Positions 11,172 to 23,039 of a stretch of 64,000 nt of DNA are shown one piece after another (the stretch's first letter is position 1; the number at the start of each line of letters is the position of its first letter). Made by a program: the position numbers and the translations under genes. Below the pieces are notes generated by a model. The model saw only the letters and a program-made list of their open reading frames with translations, had not been told where the DNA came from and ran no database searches. The DNA lies in assembly GCA_903813345.2 (NCBI GenBank), contig CAIIXF020000004.1, positions 10,984,196-11,048,195 on the forward strand. Reading direction: 5' to 3'. This DNA comes from Owenia fusiformis (lineage: Eukaryota > Annelida > Polychaeta > Sabellida > Oweniidae).

Positions 11172-12508
11172 TGATAAACATTTGGTGTTTTTGATGTATT
11201 CTCATGAGAAAAAGTAGATTTCTCATTTTGTTGACATAATTTGAACATTTATACTGTATTTTGGAGTACTTTATGATTTGTCACTCTCTTATCCTGCTTG
11301 TGAGAACTTTTTCATAAACTTTTTCTCTAATGAGAATACATTTTAAATATGAGGAAGTTTAAAAGAGAACATTTGAGCAGTTATTGAGTGTTGATCGTTT
11401 GCCATTTTATATTTATCTTCTTAAAGTAAGTTGTTCTGGAGAGTTTGGAGGATGCTCATTAGTAAATTGAGGAGGAGCATTCTATTATGATGTTTTTGGT
11501 ATGAAACTTTTACTTGCTCTTGAAATTTTTTTAGTTATTTTCCTAGATTATGAGTTTTCTCCTCATTCTCCTCAATTGTATTTTTGGAGTGGTTTGAGTA
11601 GAAAATGAGAAAAATATTTTCATTCATTTACTTTTGATGATTTGTTGCTTATTACTTTGTGAGCATGTATTTTTCATAAGTTTTTGGAAAATGCTCATGA
11701 GCATATTTGATAAAAGCATTTGGATTGTAACAATTTACCTTCTCCTCTTGATATTAGGAGTAAAACTCATGAAACTTCTCATTCTCCTCATTTTGAGAAA
11801 ATATTTTCCTCATTTATATTTTGGAGTTATTTTAGTTTGGAGCATACTCAATGAGTAAGAAAGATAATTAATGTTCCATTGTTGTAATGAAAGATAACTC
11901 TGTTCATGGAACTGAAGAGTAACATTTACATGTGCCTCATATAACTGAAGTTTTGTTGAAGTTTTCACACTTAGAGTAATGTGTTTGTATCTGCTCATTT
12001 TGGAGAAAATATTTTCCTCATAATGTGTTCATGAAAAATGATAAAATATGAGAAAATTATTCTCCTCTTGAGCTCATTTTAGTTAATAGTATTCTATGTA
12101 AGAGTGTAAGCCATGATGGCTTCAGTAAATATTTGTATTTGTTTAAGGAGAACAGTTTTGGTAAAATCTTTGTGTTCTCCAGAGTATAAGGTGGGCTCAG
12201 CTCAATGAGCAACTACCTTGTAACATAATATTTTCAGAGTTTCTCCTTTTTGTCTTATCTACTCATCGTAGCTTAACTTGAGTAGATTTTGGAAAACTTC
12301 TGAAATAGTTATATTGAGATTAAAGTAAAGGATAATCTGCTCTTTGCTCATTTGTAAAACTTAAGATATTTTTGCTCTTGAGGAAAACTTGTATAGCTGA
12401 GTTAAGAGTTACTCATTTTTGCAAATTGATAAAAATTGTTTTCCGCCTGCTCCTCTTTGTGTAACCATGCATGTATGAGGACATACATATTTCTTAAGTT
12501 GGGGGATG
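11172..12508 (+). other. Non-coding 3' region of the retrotransposon
   Basis: No long frame in any direction. It keeps the same ctcctc/gagaa motif bias as the ORF. It also has at least three diverged copies, about 200 bp apart, of a tcattttgagaaaatatttt-type sequence (near 11600, 11790 and 11997). No remnant of reverse transcriptase or integrase was recognised. It ends in the polypurine tract aagttgggggatg before the LTR. Confidence 0.7.
12497..12506 (+). promoter_or_regulatory. Polypurine tract for plus-strand priming
   Basis: The sequence aagttgggggatg sits immediately before the 3' LTR (TGTAGCGGG). It is only partly purine, but it has a G5 run at the expected position. Confidence 0.6.
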
Positions 12509-13654
12509 TGTAGCGGGAGCACAATTTTTATATTTATTTATTTTCATTAATTAATTTCATGCTTATTTCTCATATTTTTCATGGAACATTTAACATCGTT
12601 AAAAAGAACATTCTTTTAACGTTTTATTCATTTTTATTTCATGCAAAAAGGAATAATGGTTTTTGAGTAAGATAAGTTTAAATAACTAGTGTAAACGTAT
12701 GGTTTTATTTAATTCCCGGCCGCTTGGCACACATGATTTCAGTTCTTATTTACTCATGTTCTTTCTCATTAAATATAGAGAAGAGTATTTGTCCATAAAT
12801 TATAATAATTATTTCTTAAATTAAGGGTGGATTGAGCTTTTAAACGGTGTATTAAACTTTGAATTTGATCTCATACTTTAGGAGATATTGTAATTTAAAA
12901 AGAGTGATTTTCAGTCAAGTTTTATATTTCTGACGGCATTTTGCCGACACTTTTTCAAACTTTCCCACATAGTAATTTGATTGACAGGCTAGCGCTAGGT
13001 TTATTAGTCTTTGATGTGACAGATATTTTGACAATGTAGCGAGCAATTAAACCCGTTGTTATGGTAGCCTTTCCATATATGGAAAGTTATGTTCCGTTAT
13101 TTTAATGTTCTCATAATCGTTCTCCGGGACGATCAGTCCTGAGTTTGTATCTGAGATAGGAGGTTCAATTTCTCCATTTTTAAAAAGTCTCAAGTTGTAT
13201 CTGAAAGTGATAATACGTATACGAATATTTCGGTATCTGATCAAGTTTTACATAAGATTTGGATTTTAAAGGCTTTGGATTATAATTACGATCATTTGTA
13301 ACTGGATTTACTAGTATTGGATTTATAATTGGATTTATACTTCGATTACATTCACAGAAATCATCATGTCTTACACGCCTACAAGGTAAATAAAGTTTAT
13401 TGTTTATTGTTATAAAGTTCAGCTCATTTCTTTTGTCCAGTTATTTCAATCTCATCAATTAGTAAATTACTCCATCCATTAGAGCGATACAAAATCCTTT
13501 CATACACAAGACGAAGCCACAACATCATCTTTCCAGTGCCTTATTTTTAATTAACGGGGTTTCCGCTCGGCCCATTCTTTCCAGTATTTATTATTTTGAC
13601 CATATTGATTTCATACTGGTGAAAAACATTTCATTTTAAATAACTCCCGCCACA
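12509..13654 (+). repeat. 3' LTR, 1146 bp
   Basis: It is a direct repeat of 4763-5908 with the same length and the same TG...CA ends. No substitutions were found by eye. It is followed by the target duplicate ATAT and then by continuing foldback sequence. The near-identity implies a young insertion, because LTRs are made identical at integration. Confidence 0.95.
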
Positions 13655-13992
13655 ATATGTTCTTCTTAATTCTCATCAATTAAGTTGATTTTAAACAATT
13701 ACATCAAATTAACACAATATTTGAATTCAAAATGTGTCATACTAAACATAAAATAAAAAAAATAAAAAAACATATCATGATAAAAATCATAATCTCAAAA
13801 GTGGTCCGAGTTGTCTTGGGTCTTTAGCTTCAATATTTTCTTTTTAACTATCATCAAATAATAAGTTGATTTAAAACAATTTCATCAAATTAACACAATA
13901 AATGAATGCACAGTACATAATATATGTCATCTAAACATAAGACAAAAATTAAAACCCCATATTATGATGTTAATATCATCATTTCAAAAAGT

Positions 13993-14102
13993 GGTCCGAG
14001 TTGTCTTGGGTCCGAGTTGTCTTGGGTCCGAGATGTCTTGGGTCCGAGTTGTCCAGGGTCCGAGTTGTCCTGGGTCCGAGTTGTCCTGGGTCCGAGTTGT
14101 CC
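13993..14102 (-). repeat. Right 16-bp tandem array of the foldback element
   Basis: Seven copies of tgggtccgagttgtcc and variants, the reverse complement of the left array. It reads in every frame as a repetitive open frame, which explains the ELSWVRVVLGP-like translations. These are not genes. Confidence 0.85.
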
Positions 14103-14149
14103 AGTTACCTAAAAGAGTATATTAGTCTCAGGTCGAGTCTAGCATCATA

Positions 14150-15160
14150 CGAATGTAATTTTAGGCGATCTGTCTGCATGGGGTGATACTATATATAGTA
14201 CAGTTATGTGTTTTATACGCGTAGTAAGACTACCTGCAGGGAATCCCCGTATTTTAACAAAACGGGCGAAGTTCAAGTATTTACAATTTGAGGCCCAGAT
14301 CGAAGTTCTGAAAGTATACTGTATCTATAAACGACTCTGTTATTTTGTTTGGAACCTTATGATTGCAACATAAATGACATCAGGTAAAAAAGGTCAGGTA
14401 AATAAATTTTGGATGTCACTGGTATTGGCTACGAACCTGGTAAGGAAGGAAACTTTATTCATTTATTTCTGTACCTGGATTTTATCACGGATGTTAGTTC
14501 AGAATAAACAAAATGGCTCAGTCGTGTAAGAAGGTTTAAAAAAGTTCAAACGAGGGACCGTAAAAGTACATTATGCAATTTGAAATGTGCTAGTCTATAA
14601 AACTTAATTGACTTCTAATCTCGAATAATTACGTTTTTTTCTTCAGATATTTTTGCAATACGAACCTTGGTTTTTAAACAAGGTGACTGGCAGAGAAACA
14701 AGTACAAGTAGGTCAAAACATCTAAGCACTTAGCCCTACGTGGTGAAAGGGCTTTAACACGATATCAAGTGATCTTCCCGAGACATACGTATACCCATGT
14801 GAGTATAATAAGACCGTTACTGAACTCATATTATGCCCATCGTGTTTAGTTAATCGCATGAGGTGATATATTCTTAATTTTAAGGAAAATAAGCATTATG
14901 TCGAAGGACGATTAAAAGATGGCAGAACTGCACGTAAATCTATAGCCAACGTGTGTAAAGTAGGACTACCTTTATTCCATAGGTTCTGGGCTGATGTGAA
15001 GATGACAGCACCAACAAAATCCAGTATTGATAAATGAACACAGATCGATTGCCATGCCATCTTTATTTAAAAATTATTTCTATCGACCTTACCTTTGCTT
15101 CATCCTTCACTCTTTATTTGTCAAGTTGCAGATTTTTATATAATCTTGAAGCCAGGAATA
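14150..15160. other. Intergenic region upstream of the caspase gene
   Basis: No exon or repeat recognised. Near the gene, a tract (ttgtcaagttgcag) at about 15118-15131 could be a splice acceptor for a 5' UTR exon. The sequence tttatataatc at 15136 could instead be a TATA box, but it is only about 25 bases before the ATG. Confidence 0.3.
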
Positions 15161-15161
15161 A

Positions 15162-18100
15162 ATGAGCATGGAAACTGCACATAAGAGACATCTCATCAAG
15201 AATAGAGTGAAACTACTCGATCTAATAGTCAACGAAGAGTTCATAAGTTACTTGAGATCAACATCTACATTGTCAAGGGCTATGGTGGAAGATATCGAGG
15301 TATTTTATCAATGGCGTAGTAATTCTGAAATACGTTGACAATTTTGCTTATTTGAAAGTGCTCTCTAATGTAATGAATTGATTTGAAAGTGCTCTCTAAA
15401 TATAATGAATGTTCGACGAGAGGCCTTTGATGAATTCTACAACGCACTAATCCTAACAGAACAGTATAACTTGGCAGACGTGGTTAAGCCTGAACTAGCT
15501 GCCGCGCGTAAAGCAAAACAAAGTAAAGAAGTTGAAGAGGTTAAACAAGAATTAAATGCACTAAAAACTGAGGAATCAACAACAACGTTCGTTACAGATT
15601 GGTTTGGATTCTAGGGATGGGGAGTCTTTGAAAGGCCAAATTGTCCAAATTGTCCAACAGCCATCTTCCCCCGCATCTTCCCCACTTGAAGAAGAGTTCG
15701 AATTACCATCCGGTATGAGCTTTTTTCTGCAGTTGACAATTTATTATGGTTCACCAGATTTATCTAATTAGTGGCATATTTTTCTGTTATGTGTAGAAGT
15801 TCAACACTGTTATACAAACTCCTCAACCATGAAGTTCTGTTTAGACCTCGTTTAACAGAATTCTGTAAACTGTTCAATGAGCACATGTTTGGAGAAGAGC
15901 GGTGTCCTGCTGTCTTTAAGATAGTCAGAGTAAACTTTAAATTCAGGTAAACGGGATCGGTGTTCATTATCCCAACGGCCATTTGAAAGATGGCAACCAT
16001 TTTTAAGTGTGTTATTCTACGTTTTTTTTTACTATAACTCAAAAAGTAATAGAGCGATTTTGTTTCTATTTGATATGTGAATACTCATAAGCATGGCACA
16101 CTGTCTTATGACATTTTGGCAAGTAGGTGGCCATTTTGAAAATGGCCATCATTGACATAAACGTGTGTGCGATTTTGTTTAAATTTTATATGTACCTACT
16201 TAGAAGCATATTATACTTTCTGATGACAATCAGGCTATAATGAGCAACCATTTTGAAAATGGTAGCCATTTTTGTGTGCTATTTTACGAGTTTTGCTATT
16301 TACTTCGATTGTAAAAATGCCAGCCATGGCTGTTCGATGGGATTTGCTACGCTTTGGCGTTGCTGTTATCTAGTTATATCATACAGCGGTGTTTGTATTA
16401 TAATATAATAATTAAGTTTTCTAAAGGTACACACTGTTCTCTTTTAGAATGGCCATTGAAGGACTGGGGTTATTTGAGTGAAATAATGAACATGAAATTG
16501 TGCGACCAAAATACGTGCAGACCTATGTTTAACGGAGGAAATAATGTAAGTATTAACAACGATCTATATAATGGGTATTACCCAGGCCCCAGGCCATACA
16601 CGATTTTTGTCTAACCATATGGCGTTATTTGTGAATATCACTCAGGTGCATATAAGGATCCGAAATAGGCGATGCAAACATCATGGATGCTTTCCATCAG
16701 AAGCACTGTTTACTGGTTGCATTTTGTAATTAAGAGTTCCTCTTGAAACTATTGTGCATATTGTGTGCAGGAGAAACAGAGTTATGTCACATTTATATCG
16801 GGTAGAAATATGGAAAAGGCCCATCTGTAGACTTTCTGCATATTAACACTATATTTCAATCACGATAGTCCTATCCGATGAATGCTCCATGCAAAGGAAG
16901 AGTCATAGTTATCAACAATGAAGAATTTGTCAAGAAGGCAAATAGAAAAGGAACCGACCGAGACGCTAACAGTCTTCGTGAGCTCTTTCTGCAGATGGGG
17001 TTCGATGTACTGCCATTGAAAAATTGGAAAAATCTGACAGCCACTGTAAGTGCCCATAGTTCTGAGAAGGGATACTGGTAATTTGATTTCCTGTATAATA
17101 ATGTTTTTCTCCTTTTCTGGCCAGCTGCAGAGCCATTTAGACTTTGATTAATAAATCTAGGTTTGGTTAGAAACATAATTTATAGAAATGGCGGAGTGAT
17201 TTTCGAGACTATGTAGAGCAGAATAATTTTCTGAAACAGGTAGCTTTGCGATGGTACATGTACGTATTATTATCTTTAAATGGCCAACTAGAATGGGTTT
17301 TAATTGCAAAGATCACCATAAACAAAAATATTGCTGTGGTTCTAAATCAGAAAATCAACTTATGACGTGCACGGACCTGGGGACAATTCGGGAAATACGG
17401 GCTAATCTCAGCTTTAAGCGTTAATATCTGCCTTATTTAAAAAGTTAACTATGTGTATTATATATCATTTTGAAGTATTTTTTATTCGCATTTCACTGAA
17501 ATTATTTTTCCTTGAAAAGTATGATGGGATCTACCATATTTTTAAAGTTAAATGTACTCCGACATCGTCAGATACGCTGTAAGGCGTAACATTTCACGCT
17601 TACACGGTTCGTTGAAATCGGAATAACTTTTGAAATACTGATCAGAATTTTACTAAAATTTCACATTTTATTCATTGAAACATGTGCTTTTATGACGTCA
17701 CAATTGCCTAGCGGCTACAGTTCAAATCGTCTTATATGAACGCTTTTAAGATTTTCAAAATTGTGTAAGGTTTTGAAGGCGAAGGAGACAAGCAATAAGT
17801 TTACCTTTATTTAACCTTCTAATTTAGGTCTGATTTCAAAAAAAAATTAACTGCACAATATTGTCATGGCGAAATTTACAAAACAATAACCGATTTCTTT
17901 ATTTTTCAAATAATAAGAGAATAAGAGTTGCTTTTAGAGACTTGAAAAAATGTAACGCATCGATTTTTACCACAAATCCCATACATATCAATTTTTACTA
18001 ACGCCCCGAGTGGATTTCTTGACCGTTTTTCAAAAATCAAAAACATTTTAGAAATATTGTCCTCGAGATCTTCTTGCTCTGTGAATTTCACCAGGATTGA

Positions 18101-21100
18101 ATAAGAATAAAGCATCTTATTTTTAGGTTGACTAAACTTGACAAAATGTAACGCTTGTCGTTTTTGACGTTATAATGCTGATTGCGCCCTTACTGGCCAT
18201 TGTATTGTTTTGGTATTTTGACGCCATAATGTTACTCTAATTGTCCCCTGTTTCGTGCGACGTGTAACTAGCATTCTCGGGATTTCCAGGATGCAGAATG
18301 TACACATTTTGAAGCAATACATTGACTCAAACAATTTAAAAGTATAGGTATCGATATGGTGAACTGAATTCAACAATGTTTTTCTCTTAAACCAATTATT
18401 GAAAACACTCTGTAAAAAACACGGTCCTTTATGTAATGTTGACTGATTGGCAACAATTTAATGCAAAAATTATTTAAATTGTTTTTAGCGCAATTGTTTT
18501 TTGTTCATTTCTACCAATTCTTGAAAATGAAATAACATGTCTTTCCGAACCTTGTTGAACAAAATAGCATATACAACATTTCCTTAGACCTCACAATATT
18601 ATAGTTATACAAAGGAAATTCTGGTTGATTTGACAAAAAGTATGCAAAAACTTAAAACAAAAACCCCCAAAATAGATAAAAATTAAGATAACCCTTTCAT
18701 TTCATTAACAAGATACTTTTTTAAAATCAACCAAACTTTCCTTTTTCCAATTACAATATTGAGAGACCTAAACACCTTGTGTTTATGTCGTTTTGTTCCA
18801 ATGCGATTCGGATAGATGTTTCATTTTATTCTGAACATATGATACCAAGAACGAAAGAAGTGTCTGATGTGTTTTCTAAAACAATTTAGAGAAAAATATA
18901 TGTATATAATTCAAATTATAATGTTACCATTCCAAAGATGACCATTAAATTGACGATGTGTAAAAATTTCAGAATGTTTTGATGACTGGTTTAAGAGAAA
19001 CGCGTGTTCAAAAAGATTCACCATATCGATACCACTCCTTTAAGAAAATTGACCAGAGAAAATATCAAAATGTAGTTGAGTTATTTTGTCTGTTCCATTT
19101 TTACCCCATTTGCCTCCTAAATTGACTAATATTCTGTATGAGCAACATCATACTAAAATCATAGTATTAGTACTTATTAGTACTTTTTATATAAAGGAAA
19201 TTCGTACTAAACTGAAGCACCAAAGTCAACAACTGAAAGAACTCTATGACTGTAGCTCCTTCATATGTGCCATCCTTAGTCATGGAACAACCGGCAACAT
19301 GGTGATAGGGGTCGACGAGGATGAAATATCCGTACAGGAAATAAAAGACATATTCTGCAAATGCAAAGCGTTGAGTGGGAAACCCAAAATTTTCATAGTA
19401 CAGGCATGTCAAGGAGGTATATCGATCCTTATTACTTCGCGGGCTATTTGTCAATTGCCACTCGTGAACTAATTTCTGTAAAACATATATGGCTATAAAA
19501 CTACAAAATAATTCGTTCATTTTATATTCACACCATGCATCACGCAGTATACCAGACGTGTTGTGTAATTAAATAAAACATGTCACTACATGTAATATAG
19601 AGTTTAATAAACCTGGGTAACCTTGCCTAAGCCGGTATTTTTCTACTTATCTTGATCTTCAATTTATATATAAAATTTAAAAATACAAAAGACACAGACT
19701 TAGGCAAGGCTAATGCATGTTCTTGAATGTCCATTCTTGACTAGCTTTGGCAATTATTTTTGAACATTTATTCCGAAAGAGAAAAATAGGGTTCTGCGTA
19801 TACATTTTTGTGCCATTTCATTTTACAGAGGAAAGGGATGAGGGTTGCCTCGACCATAGCTTTGAACGATCCACATCGTCTTCCTCAGGAGGTCGTGCTG
19901 AACCCAGTGAATCGTTGGACCCATCAGCAATTTCGAAGCCACCCGTTGATGGCGGTGACTTCGTTGATGGTACACCAGAATCGATGCAATCGTCTCCAAC
20001 TAGCTTGCCAACTTATGCGGATACGTTAGTTGCTAATGCTACGACAGAAGGTACAGATTGTCAAACCAATTCTAGGTAGTTGTCATCTATTGGAAGTCAA
20101 GGTCACGAAGGGGTCACGACAAGCAATCTATTTTCTCTTTGTGTCACTTGATTAGAATAGTTTTCATACTATAACGTAATCACTCACCAAAGTCTGTGTA
20201 TGACTGGCGAAATAATTGAAATAATGGAACAAATTTTAGATTCAAACATTCACTAGCATTGATATACTATTTAAAGTCCCCGTCTAAAGTTTGAAAATAT
20301 TTTTTATCATTCATTTACTATTTGTCAGGACTTAAAAAGTGATTTTAGAGATTTTTGAACAAAAAAAAAATTTGAAAAAAAAGTTGTGAGCATTTCATTT
20401 CTCGAATATTCAAATTTCCCGCCATTTTTCAAAAAAAGTTGAAATTTCTTTATCATCAAATATTTCTTAATGCATTTCAAAAAAGATTATCTTTTTAACA
20501 CCAATGCAAAGATTGAACAAAGGACACACTATTTCAATAATAAAATGCCATATTTAATGGGCCACTTCAATATTTTAGCATATCAAAAATATTTTGAAAC
20601 ATTAGTGATGTCACTAAGGTAATAAAAACTTTTTGAAAAAAATTGAACATTTTTTTTCGATGTAAATCTTTTCTAAATATGCTAGACTTTCATAAAAAAC
20701 CAATGTTGATTGTCTAACCAGGTCAAAAGGAATAATAAATTATGTTTTAGATATCATTGTACCATTGGTTTCTATGAGAACTATAATTTTGAAATGCATT
20801 TTTCTCAGAAGCATTTTCATGCACTGATAAGTTCATTTCTCGCTTGTTTATCAACCGATTTTCTTAATTTTTTCGGCAAAAAACATGGGAGGATGAATGC
20901 TATGCATTGGTATGAATTGTGGCTAATTAGAAGATATGAGTGACCTCTAAAAGTTGGTTTTAAATAAATTTACAAATTTTGGAACAAAAAGTCTATCAAA
21001 AACCACTTTTTGAAATTAAAAAAAAGTTTCACATATCACACTTTGATAACATTGGGTAAGACTACAATATAAGCCAAAGTGGTTTAAACTTTACATGGGG

Positions 21101-22895
21101 CCTTTAATGAAGACCTCCATCCAGGTGTCCAGAATCCTTACCTCCTTTTGCCCCTGATATAACCAGTTTGAAAACGCTCGATTAAACTGAATCACGTGAT
21201 CTAATTAGCGCTGATGACTTATACGTGATATAAATTATTATCCGACACTTAGTGTACTAAATGTATATAACATTAGAAATAAATGATACCTATTAGTAAA
21301 ATGAATAACCAGTTTCCCGGCAATTTCAATGTTATTCTAGTAAGTGTTAAAGAACATCCTATGATTTCTCAAGGATATCATTTTAATCTAATCGGTCTCA
21401 TCGCTCTCTCGTGCAGATATCAATATTACCTCGAAGATAAAAATGATATTTCTCAAAATCAAAGGATATCCTATAAATATTCAGTCAAAACCTTTATCCC
21501 ATAAGTTGTTGGAAATATTCTCCCTCATGTTTTAGGTACAGTTGCTGGCGTTCAACATATTGTTGAAACTGTGCTCTGAAGCCATCAGAAAAAAAACATT
21601 TGGACTGCAGTTGAAAGTTGTTGCATTGTTTTCATTACGTGCACCTTTTAGTTGATCCTTCATTCTGTTGAAAACAGTAATAACGAGATTGTCTCTTCTG
21701 GGGATGGCGATTGGCGGTTGGCGATCGGCGTCTGTGTCAAATTCTTGCAAATTCCAATAACTTAACAAAAACTGTTTAGACTCAATTTAAATTTTTTCAA
21801 AATCATCTACATGTTTCCAAAAATTCAAATCTGACTTTATATTTAAGATTTGACCTTTGATGACCTTTTCAAGGTCAAAAAAGTTCAAAAAGGTATTTTT
21901 TCAACTTTCTTCAAATTGACCAATTTTTTCAAAGAGATCATTTGTTTGGTTGTCTCAATGAAGTGACAGGGAATCAGATTGTGAGTTCTTTACCGGGGAT
22001 ATGCTAACTGTTTATCGCTGGGGAAAGTGAAAGAAGATATTCTTGATCTTGAAGCCGGAGGATGGAAAACCTCCGGTTGCCAAAGTAAAGGAAAGGAGTG
22101 TACGACTTGTTACTTTTTTATAGGAATGGCGGCCTGGCGCCACTCAGAAGATGGGAGTTGGTTCATACAAGCTATCGTATACGTGTTTGCAAAGTGTGCC
22201 CATCGTATGGAGATTTTAGACCTATTTAGACAGGTAAAGAATCATTCATACATCGCATGAAGGCATGCTATCACATTCCAGTTAATCGGAACACACTGTG
22301 ATATATAATCAATATAATATCATATAATATAATATACCAGTAATGCAAAATAATATAATATTATAACACGGTTATGATATGCATTCTCCATTTGACAACA
22401 GAGATCAGTTGAAAATTAGAATCGGTGAAATTGATCACAGACGTTAATATGTTAGCCTGGCCACAGGAAAATCGGTATTATCACAACACTTTAAATTGGG
22501 CTGGAGAGCCATAGATGTGCCCAAGATTAAGAGAAATTGTGCTAAATTCAAATCCAACTTTTTGGTCTAGGAAAAATTATTGAGACATAAGCCATGGCTC
22601 ATTTGAAAGATCACTTTGTGCTTTTTAAGATAAACAAAAAATTAGAATATTGAGAGAAATCTGTAATAAGACGTCTTTTCCCATGGCCTGGCTCACATAT
22701 CACAAAATCCATCAATTGTGTCATTCTAGAATCACTCAATCGCCCGGTGTATCTTATTCTCCTTTTTAGGTCAACAACCTCGTGGCAATTGCTGGAACAA
22801 GAACAACGAAAAGCGAATACAAACAAGCATCTACCTCCAGCAGTTCCTTCAGGAGGAAACTATATTTGTTTCCTGGGATGAGCGGGATAGACTGA
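15162..22895 (+). CDS. Caspase with N-terminal CARD (initiator type), nine coding exons
   Basis: Cysteine protease that cleaves after Asp, acting in apoptosis or immune signalling. Proposed exons: 15162-15299, 15390-15539, 15598-15712, 16448-16545, 16869-17045, 19197-19416, 19829-20050, 22124-22233, 22770-22895; about 451 residues. Exons 1-2 encode a CARD-like helical domain (LIKNRVKLLDLIVNEEF, then REAFDEFYNAL). Exons 5-6 encode the p20 subunit: GRVIVINNEEF, catalytic His in ILSHG (about H255) and catalytic Cys in QACQG (about C297). Exon 7 is a Ser/Asp-rich interdomain linker ending YADTLVANATTEG. Exons 8-9 give p10, with WRHSEDGSWFIQ and the ending RRKLYLFPG. Phases match from exon 3 to the end with good donors (gtaagtatt, gtaagtgcc, gtaaag). 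The exon 2-3 junction is weak: it needs a 58-bp intron or a one-base shift. Layout and length resemble caspase-2-like proteins, but orthology is not established. Confidence 0.85.
15960..16290. repeat. Degenerate tandem repeat in caspase intron 3
   Basis: About three diverged units of roughly 120 bp share 'gccattttgaaaatggccatc' halves (near 15975, 16130 and 16245) and a cgattttgtttaaatttgatatgt-like stretch. The core is itself palindromic (ggccattttgaaaatggcc). No coding role is seen. Confidence 0.5.
18347..19033. mobile_element. TIR element, 687 bp, in caspase intron 5
   Basis: The ends are inverted repeats: ggtatcgatatggtgaa at the left and its complement at the right. The similarity goes on inwards through gtttttctcttaaacca. 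A second, truncated copy lies at 50286-50450 with the same left end. It has no ORF of note, so it is non-autonomous. Confidence 0.65.
19617..19712. repeat. Short hairpin element in caspase intron 6
   Basis: Inverted arms taaccttgcctaag and cttaggcaaggcta are separated by about 65 AT-rich bases. Probably a small MITE. Confidence 0.45.
20271..21107. mobile_element. TIR element, about 837 bp, in caspase intron 7
   Basis: The left end ttaaagtccccgtctaaagt pairs with the right end actttacatggggcctttaa over about 27 bp. Both ends are bounded by TTAA-like sequence, which would suit a piggyBac-type target, but this is tentative. The interior is AT-rich and non-coding. A related right end (catgggccttttaag) occurs near 63546. 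Confidence 0.5.
21532..21768 (-). pseudogene. Possible decayed mariner-type transposase C-terminus
   Basis: A 78-codon minus-strand frame with the block FNRMKDQLKGARNENN. This resembles the 'LFPRMKDQLRGRRFEN' region that follows the last catalytic residue of mariner-family transposases. The preceding PPIAIPRRD may correspond to PPYSPDLAPCD, with the catalytic residues altered. It lies inside caspase intron 7 and is surely dead. The assignment rests on one motif. Confidence 0.45.
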
Positions 22896-23039
22896 CGACC
22901 AACGCTTGTATTACAGTAGAAAGTTTAAGCTTGCATATAAAATCGAAACGCCAACCTATACGTATGGCCAATCGCCCATACAAAATGCATCGCTTAAATA
23001 ATTTCCCTTCACATTTAAGTTGTGAAAAACATTGCAAAA

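Larger units (their letters stand above)
4763..13654 (+). mobile_element. Complete non-autonomous LTR retrotransposon, 8892 bp (Gag-protease only)
   Basis: Two direct repeats of 1146 bp each (4763-5908 and 12509-13654) start TGTAGCGGG and end CCGCCACA. They are flanked by the 4-bp target duplication ATAT (4759-4762 and 13655-13658). A primer-binding site follows the left repeat after one base. A purine-rich tract with a G5 run (12497-12506) precedes the right repeat. The interior has a 1.3-kb structured leader, one 3.9-kb ORF (7239-11171) and a 1.3-kb non-coding tail. The ORF contains capsid, zinc-knuckle and retropepsin regions but no reverse transcriptase, RNase H or integrase, and no other frame supplies them. 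The element is therefore structurally complete but must rely on enzymes from another element. The long LTRs and DTG protease suggest a Ty3/gypsy relative, which is an inference. Confidence 0.95.
3373..14102. mobile_element. Foldback (inverted-repeat) element with subterminal 16-bp arrays, split by an LTR retrotransposon
   Basis: The left end (3373-3483) holds seven tandem copies of a 16-bp unit, ggacaactcggaccca and variants. The right end (13993-14102) holds seven copies in reverse complement, over almost the same length. Inside the right arm a longer unit of roughly 160-180 bp is repeated about four times: near 4420-4580, 4590-4757, 13680-13835 and 13860-14005. It carries tcaaattaacacaatatttg and ends in gtggtccgagttgtcttggg. 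Two diverged inverted versions lie in the left arm at about 3480-3850. Similarity continues slightly beyond both arrays (gagactaa...aaaagag on the left, its complement on the right). Without the retrotransposon the element would be about 1.8 kb. No transposase is encoded. This is the architecture of foldback elements, but the family is not identified. Confidence 0.7.

Noticed and set aside
15795-15946. Extra caspase exon (STLLYKLLNHEVLF frame, ending at a good donor aaattcag/gtaaac)
   Set aside because: Its phase does not fit the upstream exon, and exon 3 joins exon 4 (16448) in the correct phase without it. It could be a cryptic or alternative exon.
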